This document shows, one piece after another, positions 1 to 7,824 of a DNA stretch of 64,000 bases; the stretch's first letter is position 1, and each line of letters starts with the position of its first letter. Made by a program: the position numbers and the translations under genes. Origin of the DNA: Chitinophaga filiformis (GTDB lineage: Bacteria; Bacteroidota; Bacteroidia; Chitinophagales; Chitinophagaceae); assembly GCF_021646545.1 (NCBI RefSeq), contig NZ_JAKIRP010000012.1, positions 1 through 64,000 of the forward strand, read 5' to 3'. The notes beneath the pieces are model-generated. The model made no database searches, had not been told where the DNA came from, and saw only the letters and a program-made list of their open reading frames with translations.

Positions 1-437
1 TCAACGCCGTTCCAGCCTAAAACTGCCCGCCCGCTCTCCGTAACAACACCCTCAGCGTCTACTACCTTTACCTCTACTTCTGCTACGCGGAACTCATTTT
101 TCGCAGTTACTACCACCTCCTCCTTTTCTAATCTGATACTTTGGATTTCAGGACTGCGGTAAGCATCCTTGACTGCCATATTATAGGCATTTTGTCCTGG
201 TCCTGCCAGTGACGCATAGTAGGCTTTCACCTCCGGATCGGCCATCATTCGCTGCGCTCGTGCCGAAGCAATGGTCATCCTCTCCCTTGCTTCTAACTGC
301 TTTTGGGTAGGCTTTTTCCTTGAAGGGCCGCGTTTTGTCGCCATAATGATCTGCCCGTTCCGTTCATAGATCGTGAGTTGTTTGCCAAGGGTTCCCCGTA
401 CAAATTGCAGGAGGATATTGTCTTTAACAATGGCCAT
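1..437 (-). CDS. Hypothetical protein, 3' end outside window
   Basis: An open frame starts at ATG 437-435 and runs leftwards off the window edge without a stop, giving about 145 codons. The first 30 residues (starting MAIVKDNILLQFVRG) look beta-rich. A basic stretch follows at about residues 38-50 (KRGPSRKKPTQKQ). The middle is helical and rich in Ala, Met and Arg, and the visible C-terminal part alternates Val/Glu/Lys like a beta sandwich. There is no signal peptide or membrane segment. I do not recognise the family. The even codon structure and lack of stops support a real gene, but no function is proposed. Confidence 0.7.
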   Translation of the reverse strand, partial: MAIVKDNILLQFVRGTLGKQLTIYERNGQIIMATKRGPSRKKPTQKQLEARERMTIASARAQRMMADPEVKAYYASLAGPGQNAYNMAVKDAYRSPEIQSIRLEKEEVVVTAKNEFRVAEVEVKVVDAEGVVTESGRAVLGWNGV

Positions 438-563
438 AAAAAGGTTTTTTGAGGTTATTGATTACAAGGTTAATGTTTCGGTTCTCTAAGGTAGAGATAA
501 ACTATGATAATAGGCACTAAAATAGTAATTAAAGGTCACTTCAATATCGAAAGGATATATAGA

Positions 564-595
564 TACCCTTTTGATGTCCTTTTATTACCCTTTTG
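564..595. repeat. Short direct repeat, 22-bp period
   Basis: The 10-mer tacccttttg occurs at 564-573 and again at 586-595, with a third related tccttttat between them. It lies upstream of the truncated minus-strand gene and might be a regulator-binding array or chance low complexity. Confidence 0.35.
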
Positions 596-689
596 GAGAC
601 CTTATAGCAAGTGTACCGCACACCGATAGATAGCTCTTCCCGAGCCGGAGAAGGGATTAACTAACCTGGGTGGTCTTATCATTTAGATA

Positions 690-724
690 TGTGGGGATTG
701 CCGATAGTGTGTGGGGATTGCCGA
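690..724. repeat. Short direct repeat, 20-bp period
   Basis: The 15-mer tgtggggattgccga occurs at 690-704 and at 710-724, identical in both copies, with a 5-base spacer. No gene explains it. Confidence 0.5.
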
Positions 725-921
725 ATTGCTGAAGCCATTCGGTTCAGGATTGCGATCCCGAGGGGGTGCGGAAATGGAAATTCCCTTTTTAAGACGTTCT
801 AAGATGTATGCCCGATCCCCCGGATTCCCGGCTTGATCCATAGTTTGTATATGAGTTACAGGTAACAAATGATTGGAATAACATCCCATTAGCAGCGGAC
901 AGGACTGCTGAAGGCAATAAA

Positions 922-950
922 AAAGCCCCCTGGTCAGACCAGGGGGCTTT
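922..950 (-). terminator. Strong hairpin terminator
   Basis: Arms aaagccccctggt and accagggggcttt form a perfect G+C-rich stem with a very short loop. On the minus strand the hairpin is followed by TTTTATTG, so it suits termination of the small gene ending at 971. Confidence 0.8.
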
Positions 951-970
951 CGCTAATATGATTAAGTGGC

Positions 971-1171
971 TTATTTATACTTTGGATTGTACAGGGTATT
1001 TTCCGGTACAACTACTTCAGGTTTACCCTTGTAGCGATGTTTGAACAGATTAAAGCAACCGCCTAATACAAAGCTCAGGAGGCAGAAGATTGTTACATAA
1101 AACAGGAAACGGGAAGATGATACCCAGCTACCGGTAAAGTCATTCTTATTTTCAACAGTATTGTGTTCCAT
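971..1171 (-). CDS. Small single-pass membrane protein
   Basis: A 66-residue protein with a polar N-terminus, one hydrophobic segment at about residues 22-43 (FLFYVTIFCLLSFVLGGCF) and a basic C-terminal tail of about 20 residues (HRYKGKPEVVVPENTLYNPKYK region). LGGC resembles a lipobox, but the preceding N-terminal part is too long and acidic for a classic lipoprotein signal, so a plain membrane anchor is more likely. A strong terminator sits 20 bases after the stop, which supports it as a genuine transcribed gene. The GT2 gene lies 51 bases upstream on the same strand. The function is unknown. Confidence 0.65.
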   Translation of the reverse strand: MEHNTVENKNDFTGSWVSSSRFLFYVTIFCLLSFVLGGCFNLFKHRYKGKPEVVVPENTLYNPKYK

Positions 1172-1222
1172 AGCTAAAAATTTCGCATTGCAAACTTACG
1201 TCATGTCAAATAATAATGCAAG

Positions 1223-2254
1223 TTATTTTTCGAGGGTCCCGAAAGTCTTGCGGTTCAGGAAATAATATCGCCAGATCATGATACCATGGAAGACGCCGGT
1301 CATCTCGAGCAGTCTTTTCTGTGGTAAGCGATCTTTTGAGAACTGGTACTTCGTTCTCCAGCGGGCATAGTCCCTGTAAGCCCTGAAAATAGCCTGCATG
1401 TCTTTCGGCTTACCTGCCACCAGGCTTTTCACCGCAGCCAGCAGGTCCAGGAAAAAACGCTGGAATAAGATGATCCAGCGGTCGGCCGGATGCAGGTTCT
1501 TCCAAAGCATCATCAGGTTATTCCGGAAGTTCAGGTAAAGTTTACGGGGATTACCCTGTGGCAGGCTACCTCCTCCCACATGATACACAACAGATTCCGG
1601 GCAATAGCAGATCCTGTACCCTGCCCTTTTCAGTCGCCAGCAGAGATCTACCTCCTCCATGTGTGCGAAGAAATCGGCGTCAAAGCCGTTCACTTCGTGG
1701 AAACAGGCCGAACGTATAAACAAGGCGGCGCCGGTAGCCCAGAAAATGTCCTGGGCATCATCGTATTGTCCTTTATCTTCCTCTGTTGTATAAAGTATCC
1801 TGCCCCTGCAGAAGGTATACCCCAGGATGTCCATCCAGCCTCCTGCCGCCCCGGCGTACTCAAATTCAGTCTTCTTATCGTAAAACCGCAGTTTCGGCTG
1901 ACAGGCAGCGATACTGTCGTCGGCCATCATCTGCGCCACTACCGGCTCGATCCACCCCGGTTCCACTTCGACATCCTGGTTGAGTAATACGTAAATATCA
2001 GCCTTAACGTGCTGCAGGGCCATATTATAACCTCCTGCAAAGCCGTCATTGGCAGGATTCTGAATAATCTTAACTTCCGGAAAATGAGCACGCACAAACG
2101 CCACACTATCATCTGTCGAAGCATTATCTGCTACATACAACTGCAGATTCCCGTAAGTGGAACTGCACACTGAAGGCAGGAACTTTTCCAGAAAACTACG
2201 TCCATTCCAATTCAAAATAACAACAGCTACCGATGGTAATACAGCCAAAAGCAC
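1223..2254 (-). CDS. Glycosyltransferase family 2 protein
   Basis: A 343-residue GT2 enzyme, expected to transfer a sugar from a nucleotide-sugar donor onto a cell-surface glycan on the cytoplasmic side. The GT-A fold starts with VAVVILNWNG (about residues 9-18). VADNASTDDS (41-50) is the nucleotide-binding strand, and NQDVEVEPGW (92-101) carries the DxD-like metal site. HMEEVDLCWR, near residue 195, is the usual ED catalytic region of the rhamnosyltransferase-like (WcaA/RfbF) group. The C-terminal 100 residues are basic and amphipathic and may be membrane-associated. No ATG lies upstream before an in-frame stop; the chosen start is GTG at 2254. The substrate cannot be read from the sequence. 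Confidence 0.9.
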   Translation of the reverse strand: MLLAVLPSVAVVILNWNGRSFLEKFLPSVCSSTYGNLQLYVADNASTDDSVAFVRAHFPEVKIIQNPANDGFAGGYNMALQHVKADIYVLLNQDVEVEPGWIEPVVAQMMADDSIAACQPKLRFYDKKTEFEYAGAAGGWMDILGYTFCRGRILYTTEEDKGQYDDAQDIFWATGAALFIRSACFHEVNGFDADFFAHMEEVDLCWRLKRAGYRICYCPESVVYHVGGGSLPQGNPRKLYLNFRNNLMMLWKNLHPADRWIILFQRFFLDLLAAVKSLVAGKPKDMQAIFRAYRDYARWRTKYQFSKDRLPQKRLLEMTGVFHGIMIWRYYFLNRKTFGTLEK

Positions 2255-2342
2255 ACTCTTTACACGTGAATAATATTTTTTGCGTTACAAATATGCAACA
2301 AATTATCATAGCTTCGGAACACCTCCGCACTAATTGCGGTTT

Positions 2343-3512
2343 ATGCTTAATTTAGGCCCCGGTATGTTTAAACAGGTTATAGGCTGGAAGTTTGTACTGG
2401 TATCCACCGCAGTGATCATCATTGTGGGTACGATATGGTATGTAAGCAGCATCGCCAGCAAACTGGAAGAAGAAGAAACCAAAAAAGTGGCTACCTGGGT
2501 GGCTGCCAACCGCGAATTGCTCCAGGCTTCCGACGAAGCAAACCTCAACCTGGCTGTCGAGATCATTACAAATAATACCAGCATTCCCGTTATTATCACC
2601 AATGAAAACGGTCGTATTATAGACTCCCGTAATCTCGATACCACCAGGCTTTCACGCAATCCGAAATACATGGAAGAGGAACTGGCCACTTTCAAAAACC
2701 AGCATCCCCCATTCATTATGGAGATCGATGCAAAAAACAATCTCTATAATTATATCTATTACGGAGACTCCCTCATTCTCAAACAGGTGCGCTATTACCC
2801 GTATATACAGCTCATTGTAGTAGCGCTGTTCATCAGCATTGTACTGGTAGCGCTCTCCAGCTCCAACCGCGCCATCCAGAACCTCCTGTGGGTAGGAATG
2901 GCCAAAGAAACCGCCCACCAGCTGGGTACTCCCCTCTCCTCTATAGAAGCATGGATAGAGATCCTCAAGGATAATGAAGCCAATGAACTGGTGGCCACCG
3001 AACTGCGGAAAGATGTCGACAGGCTGAAACTCATTACCGAACGTTTTTCCAAAATAGGCAGCGTACCGCAGCTGGAAGAGCGCGATGTGGTCAGCCAGGT
3101 GGAATCCATGGTGACCTACATCCGGAAAAGAGCGCCACAGAAGGTGATACTGACCATGCACTGCCAGGAACATGAGATCCCTTCCATGATCTCCCCCGCA
3201 TTGTTTGACTGGGTCATTGAAAATCTGCTGAAGAATGCCCTGGATGCCATGGAAGGCAAAGGCACCATTGATATTTATATCGAAAATCACCCGGCCAATA
3301 TCGTGATAGACATCACCGACAGCGGGAAAGGCATCCCGAAAGCGAACTTCGAAAAAGTCTTCAAACCAGGGTTCAGTACCAAAAAAAGAGGTTGGGGACT
3401 TGGCCTTTCACTGGCGAAACGTATTATAGAAGAGTACCATAAAGGCCGGCTGACAGTGCGTTCTTCCGAGCTTAACAAGGGGACGACGTTCAGGATTTTG
3501 CTTAGAAAATGA
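2343..3512 (+). CDS. Sensor histidine kinase
   Basis: A membrane histidine kinase of 389 residues. There are two transmembrane segments (about 16-34 and 155-172) flanking a periplasmic domain of about 120 residues. The phospho-acceptor region AKETAHQLGTPLSS has His192. The ATPase domain follows with an N box (ENLLKNALDAM, 293-303), a G1 box (DSGKG, 326-330), an F box (VFKPGFST) and a G2 box (GWGLGL, 350-355). No response regulator is adjacent, so it is an orphan kinase. A longer frame begins at TTG 2334; ATG 2343 is preferred, and ATG 2364 is also possible. It is divergent from the GT2 gene, with a short shared upstream region. The signal sensed is unknown. Confidence 0.93.
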   Translation: MLNLGPGMFKQVIGWKFVLVSTAVIIIVGTIWYVSSIASKLEEEETKKVATWVAANRELLQASDEANLNLAVEIITNNTSIPVIITNENGRIIDSRNLDTTRLSRNPKYMEEELATFKNQHPPFIMEIDAKNNLYNYIYYGDSLILKQVRYYPYIQLIVVALFISIVLVALSSSNRAIQNLLWVGMAKETAHQLGTPLSSIEAWIEILKDNEANELVATELRKDVDRLKLITERFSKIGSVPQLEERDVVSQVESMVTYIRKRAPQKVILTMHCQEHEIPSMISPALFDWVIENLLKNALDAMEGKGTIDIYIENHPANIVIDITDSGKGIPKANFEKVFKPGFSTKKRGWGLGLSLAKRIIEEYHKGRLTVRSSELNKGTTFRILLRK

Positions 3513-3529
3513 TAATCTTATTAATAAAA

Positions 3530-3560
3530 TTTGTTGGTTATCAAAAAGCGATTAAATTTG
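3530..3560 (+). promoter_or_regulatory. Bacteroidota-type promoter of tRNA-Leu
   Basis: TTTG at 3530-3533 and TAAATTTG at 3553-3560 are separated by 19 bases. This matches the Bacteroidota primary sigma factor consensus TTTG / TAnnTTTG. Transcription would start at about 3565, some 12 bases before the tRNA. Confidence 0.75.
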
Positions 3561-3576
3561 CACCCACTTCAGACCT

Positions 3577-3660
3577 GCGGAGGTGGCGAAATTGGTAGAC
3601 GCGCTACTTTGAGGTGGTAGTGCCTGAAAGGGCTTGGGAGTTCGAATCTCCTCTTCCGCA
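3577..3660 (+). tRNA. tRNA-Leu (anticodon GAG)
   Basis: An 84-base class II tRNA. The acceptor arm GCGGAGG (3577-3583) pairs with CTTCCGC (3653-3659), followed by discriminator A. The anticodon stem CTACT/GGTAG encloses loop TTGAGGT, placing anticodon GAG at 3611-3613, which reads CUC/CUU leucine codons. A variable arm precedes the T arm GGGAG-TTCGAAT-CTCCT. The 3' CCA is not encoded (ACA follows the acceptor stem). Confidence 0.95.
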
Positions 3661-3700
3661 CAAACAAAAAAGGCTTTCATATGAAAGCCTTTTTTGTTTG
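3661..3700 (+). terminator. Perfect 40-bp palindromic terminator
   Basis: The sequence caaacaaaaaaggctttcat is followed directly by its exact reverse complement, giving a 20-bp-arm palindrome right after the tRNA. The core stem aggctttcat/atgaaagcct is followed by a run of six T. It works as an intrinsic terminator in both orientations, although no minus-strand gene ends here. Confidence 0.85.
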
Positions 3701-4051
3701 TATACTTACCATGGCAATCATGACCAAATGAAGCCCGTTGATCCCAACTCTCCCCCTTCCATTTTATTGTTGTTGTATTTTCTTTTGTCCCGCTTAAGAC
3801 TTCCGGACCGGGTCGTTATGATATCGCTCTATCGCCTCACCATTTCTTCTTCAGTGATAATACTATTCCCCGGTGTTTCCTTGCGGTGGATACCTGTGCC
3901 GCTATTTGCGCTATCCACCACACTTTTTTAAGCGCTCCTTTCAGCTCCTTTGTTTCGCCCGACGGGAAGAATTGTCAACCTTCAGGGAATTGCTGCCTAC
4001 CATGCTCACCTGTTTGAAACGGAACTTTGTACTGTCATCTAATTCAATGTT
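3701..4051. other. Gene-free stretch upstream of the PNPOx-like gene
   Basis: About 350 bases in which I see no supported gene. Two overlapping plus-strand frames (3614-3931 and 3873-4055) are open but have unbiased composition, and the first starts inside the tRNA. The last 40 bases should contain the promoter of the gene at 4052, but no good TAnnTTTG match is present. Confidence 0.5.
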
Positions 4052-4666
4052 ATGAACTATTCAAAGTTCGCTTTTACAGACGCCATCAAAACCATTCAGA
4101 AACGACTCGGCAGCAGGGGCACTTATGAGCGGGTGGAAAATATGAGTTATGTAGATGGGTTAACACCGGTTGAGGAGGAATTCATCGGGCAGCTGGACAG
4201 CTTTTATATGGCTTCCTTCGGCGAGAATGAATACCCTTACATTCAACATCGCGGCGGGCCGAAAGGCTTTATTAAGGTAATAGACAACGAAACGATCGGT
4301 ATTGTTGACTTCAGTGGTAACCGCCAGTATATCTCGGTAGGCAACATCTCGAAAAACCCGAAGGTTTCTCTTATCCTCTTATCATATCCCTTGCGGGCAA
4401 GATTGAAGATCTATGCAGAAGCAGAAATTGTGGAAATACAGGACAACCCCGCTCTCTTTGACCTTCTCAAACCGGAGGATTACAAATACAGGCCGGAGCG
4501 AATGATGATCTTCCGTATCAAAGCCTATGACTGGAACTGCCCCCAGCACATCACACCAAGGTTTACTGAAGCGGAAATAGAAGTATTGATGTCTTCTAAG
4601 GACAGGCACATACAACAGTTGGAGCAACAGCTGACTGACCTTAGAAAAAAGCTCGAAGCTAAGTAA
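4052..4666 (+). CDS. Pyridoxamine 5'-phosphate oxidase-like flavin-binding protein
   Basis: A 204-residue PNPOx-like split-barrel protein, predicted to bind FMN or another flavin and to act as a cytosolic redox enzyme. The core motif is the strand pair around GFIKVIDNETIGIVDFSGN followed by QYISVGNISKNPKVSLILL, the typical pattern of this family (residues about 75-115). RLKIYAEAEIVE is the next barrel strand. The last 30 residues (KDRHIQQLEQQLTDLRKKL) form a short coiled coil that may mediate dimerisation. It is shorter than, and different from, PdxH, so a role in vitamin B6 synthesis is unlikely. Co-oriented detoxification genes follow. Confidence 0.82.
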   Translation: MNYSKFAFTDAIKTIQKRLGSRGTYERVENMSYVDGLTPVEEEFIGQLDSFYMASFGENEYPYIQHRGGPKGFIKVIDNETIGIVDFSGNRQYISVGNISKNPKVSLILLSYPLRARLKIYAEAEIVEIQDNPALFDLLKPEDYKYRPERMMIFRIKAYDWNCPQHITPRFTEAEIEVLMSSKDRHIQQLEQQLTDLRKKLEAK

Positions 4667-4852
4667 CACCCGGGCGTGTGAATATCCAGTATATAACATG
4701 TTACATCAGCAATTGACCGCTATGTCACGATTGATGGCAACAGACCCGGATCAGGAAAAAACGTCATCACAACATCAGGAGGCTATGTTGCCGCAGCAAA
4801 TAGGGTAAGAAGATTAGTTAAACGCAATCGGAATAAATCAATACAAAAAATC

Positions 4853-5650
4853 ATGTCGAACATTTCAACACAGGCCCAGGCAACTTACCTGGGCGGACCC
4901 ACCGTCATTATTGAAATAGGTGGACTAAGATTAATGACAGATCCAACACTCGACCCTGTAGGTACAAAGTTTGTGCTGAGCGAAAAAAGTACGGAGGAGA
5001 AACTGGCAGGTCCGGCAGTTTTCCCTGAGCAACCCATCGACATTGTTTTGCTGAGTCACGACCAGCATTTCGACAATCTCGACGGAGGTGGAAGAGCATT
5101 CCTCAAAGAGGCAAAGCTTACTATAACAACAAAGGCCGGAGCGGGAAGACTGAAAGAGACAGGTATCAACAGCCTGGGTCTTGATCCCCGCGAGTATCGC
5201 GCCTATGTGGCGCCAAATGGCGACCGCATAAAAATAACAGCCACACCGGCACGACATGGTCCGGCAGGCGTCACTAAAATAACCGGGGATGTGATTGGTT
5301 TTCATATCGCCGTAAGCGGTAGCCAGTCATTTGAGCTGTATGTAACCGGCGATACTGTATACTATAACGAAATCGAAAAGCTGGGGGAACGTATAGATCC
5401 GCAGTACATATTCGTGTTCGCCGGAGCAGCACGCCCACGTGGGCCTTTTAATTTAACTATGGGCACTAATGATGTAATCGACACTGCTCATGCCTTTCCC
5501 AATGCAACGCTGATCCCTTTGCATTCAGAGGGCTGGTCACATTACACGGAGAACAACAACAACCTGCTGGAGGCCTTTAGTATACTCGGCATCGCAGACC
5601 GGCTGAAGATCCTGGCACCAGGTGTGGTGACAGCACTTTCCCCGGATTGA
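4853..5650 (+). CDS. MBL fold metallo-hydrolase (UlaG-like)
   Basis: A 265-residue cytosolic metallo-beta-lactamase-fold hydrolase of the UlaG/YtnP-like group. The metal motif is SHDQHFDNLD (His69, His72, Asp74). The usual final His of HxHxDH is Asn here, as I recall from related Bacteroidota/proteobacterial proteins. Further ligands are likely His135 (PARHGP), Asp167 (VTGDT) and His224 (PLHSEGW). The reaction cannot be read; lactone or phosphoester hydrolysis are options. The frame stays open for about 50 codons upstream of the ATG without another good start. The ATG at 4853 matches the family N-terminus (QAQATYLGGPTVIIEIGG). Confidence 0.87.
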   Translation: MSNISTQAQATYLGGPTVIIEIGGLRLMTDPTLDPVGTKFVLSEKSTEEKLAGPAVFPEQPIDIVLLSHDQHFDNLDGGGRAFLKEAKLTITTKAGAGRLKETGINSLGLDPREYRAYVAPNGDRIKITATPARHGPAGVTKITGDVIGFHIAVSGSQSFELYVTGDTVYYNEIEKLGERIDPQYIFVFAGAARPRGPFNLTMGTNDVIDTAHAFPNATLIPLHSEGWSHYTENNNNLLEAFSILGIADRLKILAPGVVTALSPD

Positions 5651-5856
5651 TTTTAATTAACCCGCATCAGTTATACCAGCGTGACCGTAAACAGATACAG
5701 ATGGAATCGTGCCATACAGGCATGGACACCTCGTCTTTTCCTCCATCAATAAACTTAACTGTCATGTCTGTCAACATTGCCGCGTTAACCGACATTGACT
5801 TTCCCAAACTTCTGCCGATCATCAATAATGATTCACTCAACGCTAAATGATAAATC

Positions 5857-6723
5857 ATGAAAACAACATTCAATACCATTAAGATTAATGGCGTGGACAT
5901 CTTCTACCGTGAAGCAGGTAACAGGAACAACCCCACTCTCGTATTGCTGCATGGCTACCCCACCTCATCTCACATGTTCAGGAATCTGATCAGGGATCTG
6001 TCTGACAAATATCATCTCATTGCGCCGGATTATCCGGGTTACGGAAGAAGCGAGCAGCCACCAATAGCCGAATTTGAATACACGTTTGACAACTTTGCAA
6101 AGATCGTCACAGCCCTGCTTGAAAAACTGGACATCCGGAAATACAGCCTGTACCTCATGGATTACGGCGCTCCTGTAGGCTTCCGCATTGCCAGCGCGAG
6201 CCCGCAAAAGATCGATTCACTGATTATACAGAACGGATGTGCTTATGAAGAAGGACTTGAAACTTTCTGGGATCCCATCAAGACCTACTGGCAAGACAGG
6301 AATAACAAAGAAGCAGAAAATACACTCCGTGGCTTCCATAGCCCCGATGGTCTGAAATGGCAGTATACCCACAATGTACCTGATCCGCATCTGATATCTC
6401 CCGACAACTGGGAAATAGATCTGAGACACCTCGAAAGACCGGAAAATGGCGACATTCAGCTGGCCCTGTTCTACGACTACCAGAACAATGTCACCCTCTA
6501 TCCACAATGGCAACAATATTTCAGGGACCATCAGCCACAAACGCTGATCGTATACGGTAAGAACGATTATATCTTTCCCGGCCCGGGAGCAGAGGCATTC
6601 AAGAAAGACCTGAAAAATCTGGAATTTCATTTGTTCGAGACAGGACACTTTGCCCTGGAAAGCTTTGGCGATGAAATTGCGGCCATCATCAGCAATTTCC
6701 TTTCCCGAAAAGTGGTCAAATAA
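5857..6723 (+). CDS. Alpha/beta hydrolase with Asp nucleophile
   Basis: A 288-residue alpha/beta hydrolase of the haloalkane dehalogenase/epoxide hydrolase branch. The oxyanion-hole motif is LLHGYPTSS (about 31-38). The nucleophile elbow is LMDYGAPVG with Asp102 in place of Ser, so ester hydrolysis by a serine is excluded. The acid is probably Asp237 (YGKNDYIF) and the base His264 (TGHFALE). A cap domain of about 90 residues lies between residues 130 and 220. Asp nucleophiles in this fold act on C-halogen or epoxide bonds; which applies here is unknown. It lies between the MBL hydrolase and an AraC regulator on the same strand, suggesting an inducible detoxification set. Confidence 0.87.
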   Translation: MKTTFNTIKINGVDIFYREAGNRNNPTLVLLHGYPTSSHMFRNLIRDLSDKYHLIAPDYPGYGRSEQPPIAEFEYTFDNFAKIVTALLEKLDIRKYSLYLMDYGAPVGFRIASASPQKIDSLIIQNGCAYEEGLETFWDPIKTYWQDRNNKEAENTLRGFHSPDGLKWQYTHNVPDPHLISPDNWEIDLRHLERPENGDIQLALFYDYQNNVTLYPQWQQYFRDHQPQTLIVYGKNDYIFPGPGAEAFKKDLKNLEFHLFETGHFALESFGDEIAAIISNFLSRKVVK

Positions 6724-6751
6724 CAATAAATATTAATAACCCATCGTAGTC

Positions 6752-6789
6752 AGCGTATTCCGGACCTTTCACTGGTAGCGGGATACGCT
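6752..6789 (+). terminator. Stem-loop after alpha/beta hydrolase gene
   Basis: Arms agcgtattcc (6752-6761) and gggatacgct (6780-6789) pair with one G-T wobble around an 18-base loop, followed by a T-containing run (tgtttgcatctttg). It is a weak terminator candidate between the hydrolase and the AraC promoter. Confidence 0.4.
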
Positions 6790-6799
6790 TGTTTGCATC

Positions 6800-6832
6800 T
6801 TTGCCCTAAGCTTCTATCTTTGTAAAAAAAGT
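6800..6832 (+). promoter_or_regulatory. Promoter of the AraC regulator
   Basis: TTTG (6800-6803), a spacer of 21 bases and TATCTTTG (6825-6832) match the Bacteroidota consensus. The predicted transcription start would fall at or just after the ATG at 6835, implying a leaderless mRNA or a downstream start codon. Confidence 0.55.
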
Positions 6833-6834
6833 CC

Positions 6835-7710
6835 ATGGTTTTTGTAAACAACACCAAAGAACGCCTCGTTGTATCGGAGCTCGACAACTCCAGCATTGAG
6901 ACGATTACCGATGTGAGAGAAACCGATATGACATTTATCTGGAACGTAGGAGAACGGATGAACATTACCATTGATAAAATACCCTACCCGCTTAAAAAGA
7001 ACCAGATCATTTTTCTGACCGAATTTCATAAGATCGATAATATAGAACTGGAGTCTGCAAGGATGGTGCGTTTCAACCAGCCATTCTATTGTATTGTGAA
7101 CCATGACAACGAGGTAGGCAGCAAAGGACTGCTCTTCTTTGGCGCTTCCGGTGTACCATTGATATCGCTGCAAGACCATCAGATCAGGGATTTTGAGATG
7201 TCATGGGAGATGTTCTGCTCAGAAATGAAAAAGGATGAGCTATTAAAGCAGGATATGCTGCAGGCCATTCTCAAACGCATGCTCATTCTTTCGGTAAGGA
7301 TACTGATCCAGACAACAGCTTTCCATAAGCTGCAAAAAAGGCAGGGCGATATTGTCCGGGAATTCTACTGGCTGGTGGAAAAACATTTTACCCAGGAGCA
7401 TGAAGTTGCTTTTTATGCATCCAAGCTGAATAAATCCCCTAAAACACTTTCCAATCTGTTTTCCGTTTTTTCAACACGTAGTCCGCTGAACATCATTCAC
7501 GACAGGATCCTTATCCATGCCCGGCGCCAGATCAATTACTCGAACCGGTCCATCAAAGAGATTGCATATGAACTGGGGTATGATGATATACAGACATTCA
7601 GTCGTTTCTTCAAAAGCAAGGAAGGCATGTCGCCCATTCAGTATCGTGAAAAATTTGACCGGGCCTCCCGGCAGCTAAAAACACATTCCGACACCAATAT
7701 TCAGGCCTGA
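6835..7710 (+). CDS. AraC family transcriptional regulator
   Basis: A 291-residue regulator with an N-terminal cupin-like sensing half (about 1-150) and a C-terminal AraC-type double helix-turn-helix (about 185-275). The DNA-binding half shows VAFYASKLNKSPKTLSNLF for the first HTH and KEIAYELGYDDIQTFSRFFK plus MSPIQYRE for the second, all canonical. It probably controls neighbouring detoxification genes, but no target is proven. The ATG lies only three bases after a good -7 box, so translation may begin on a leaderless message or at Met32. A Crp/Fnr-type regulator gene follows on the same strand 114 bases downstream. Confidence 0.92.
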   Translation: MVFVNNTKERLVVSELDNSSIETITDVRETDMTFIWNVGERMNITIDKIPYPLKKNQIIFLTEFHKIDNIELESARMVRFNQPFYCIVNHDNEVGSKGLLFFGASGVPLISLQDHQIRDFEMSWEMFCSEMKKDELLKQDMLQAILKRMLILSVRILIQTTAFHKLQKRQGDIVREFYWLVEKHFTQEHEVAFYASKLNKSPKTLSNLFSVFSTRSPLNIIHDRILIHARRQINYSNRSIKEIAYELGYDDIQTFSRFFKSKEGMSPIQYREKFDRASRQLKTHSDTNIQA

Positions 7711-7729
7711 ACATAAACCTGCAAAGCGG

Positions 7730-7773
7730 TATGTTTGCGCCTTAGGAGGATAGAGCGAAAAGACTTATTTTTG
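7730..7773 (+). promoter_or_regulatory. Candidate -7 boxes before the Crp/Fnr gene
   Basis: TATGTTTG (7730-7737) and TATTTTTG (7766-7773) both match TAnnTTTG. Neither has a well-spaced upstream TTTG, so which is used cannot be decided. Both would give a leader for the gene at 7825. Confidence 0.4.
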
Positions 7774-7824
7774 AGAAATTGAAAAGTCCCGCCAGACGGG
7801 CAATTTACCTTATGATCTGTTAAG

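Larger units (their letters stand above)
438..921. other. Intergenic region without a convincing gene
   Basis: This stretch of almost 500 bases has no convincing gene. It holds two pairs of short direct repeats (564-595 and 690-724). A 68-codon frame on the minus strand at 683-889 crosses the second repeat and has no recognisable product. The left part is A+T-rich and may carry the promoter of the truncated minus-strand gene that starts at 437. Confidence 0.5.

Noticed and set aside
683..889. 68-codon minus-strand frame
   Set aside because: Crosses the short direct repeat, no recognisable motif, no promoter; likely chance.
1490..1987. 165-codon frame antisense to the GT2 gene
   Set aside because: GT2 frame carries all family motifs; antisense frame is a shadow.
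2652..3290. 212-codon frame antisense to the histidine kinase
   Set aside because: Kinase motifs are intact on the plus strand.
3614..4055. Two overlapping plus-strand frames after the tRNA
   Set aside because: The first begins inside the tRNA gene and crosses its terminator; neither shows a protein-like composition.
5647..5850. 67-codon plus-strand frame, including a 28-codon ATG tail at 5764
   Set aside because: No family pattern; overlaps the stop of the MBL gene and is probably the leader of the hydrolase gene.
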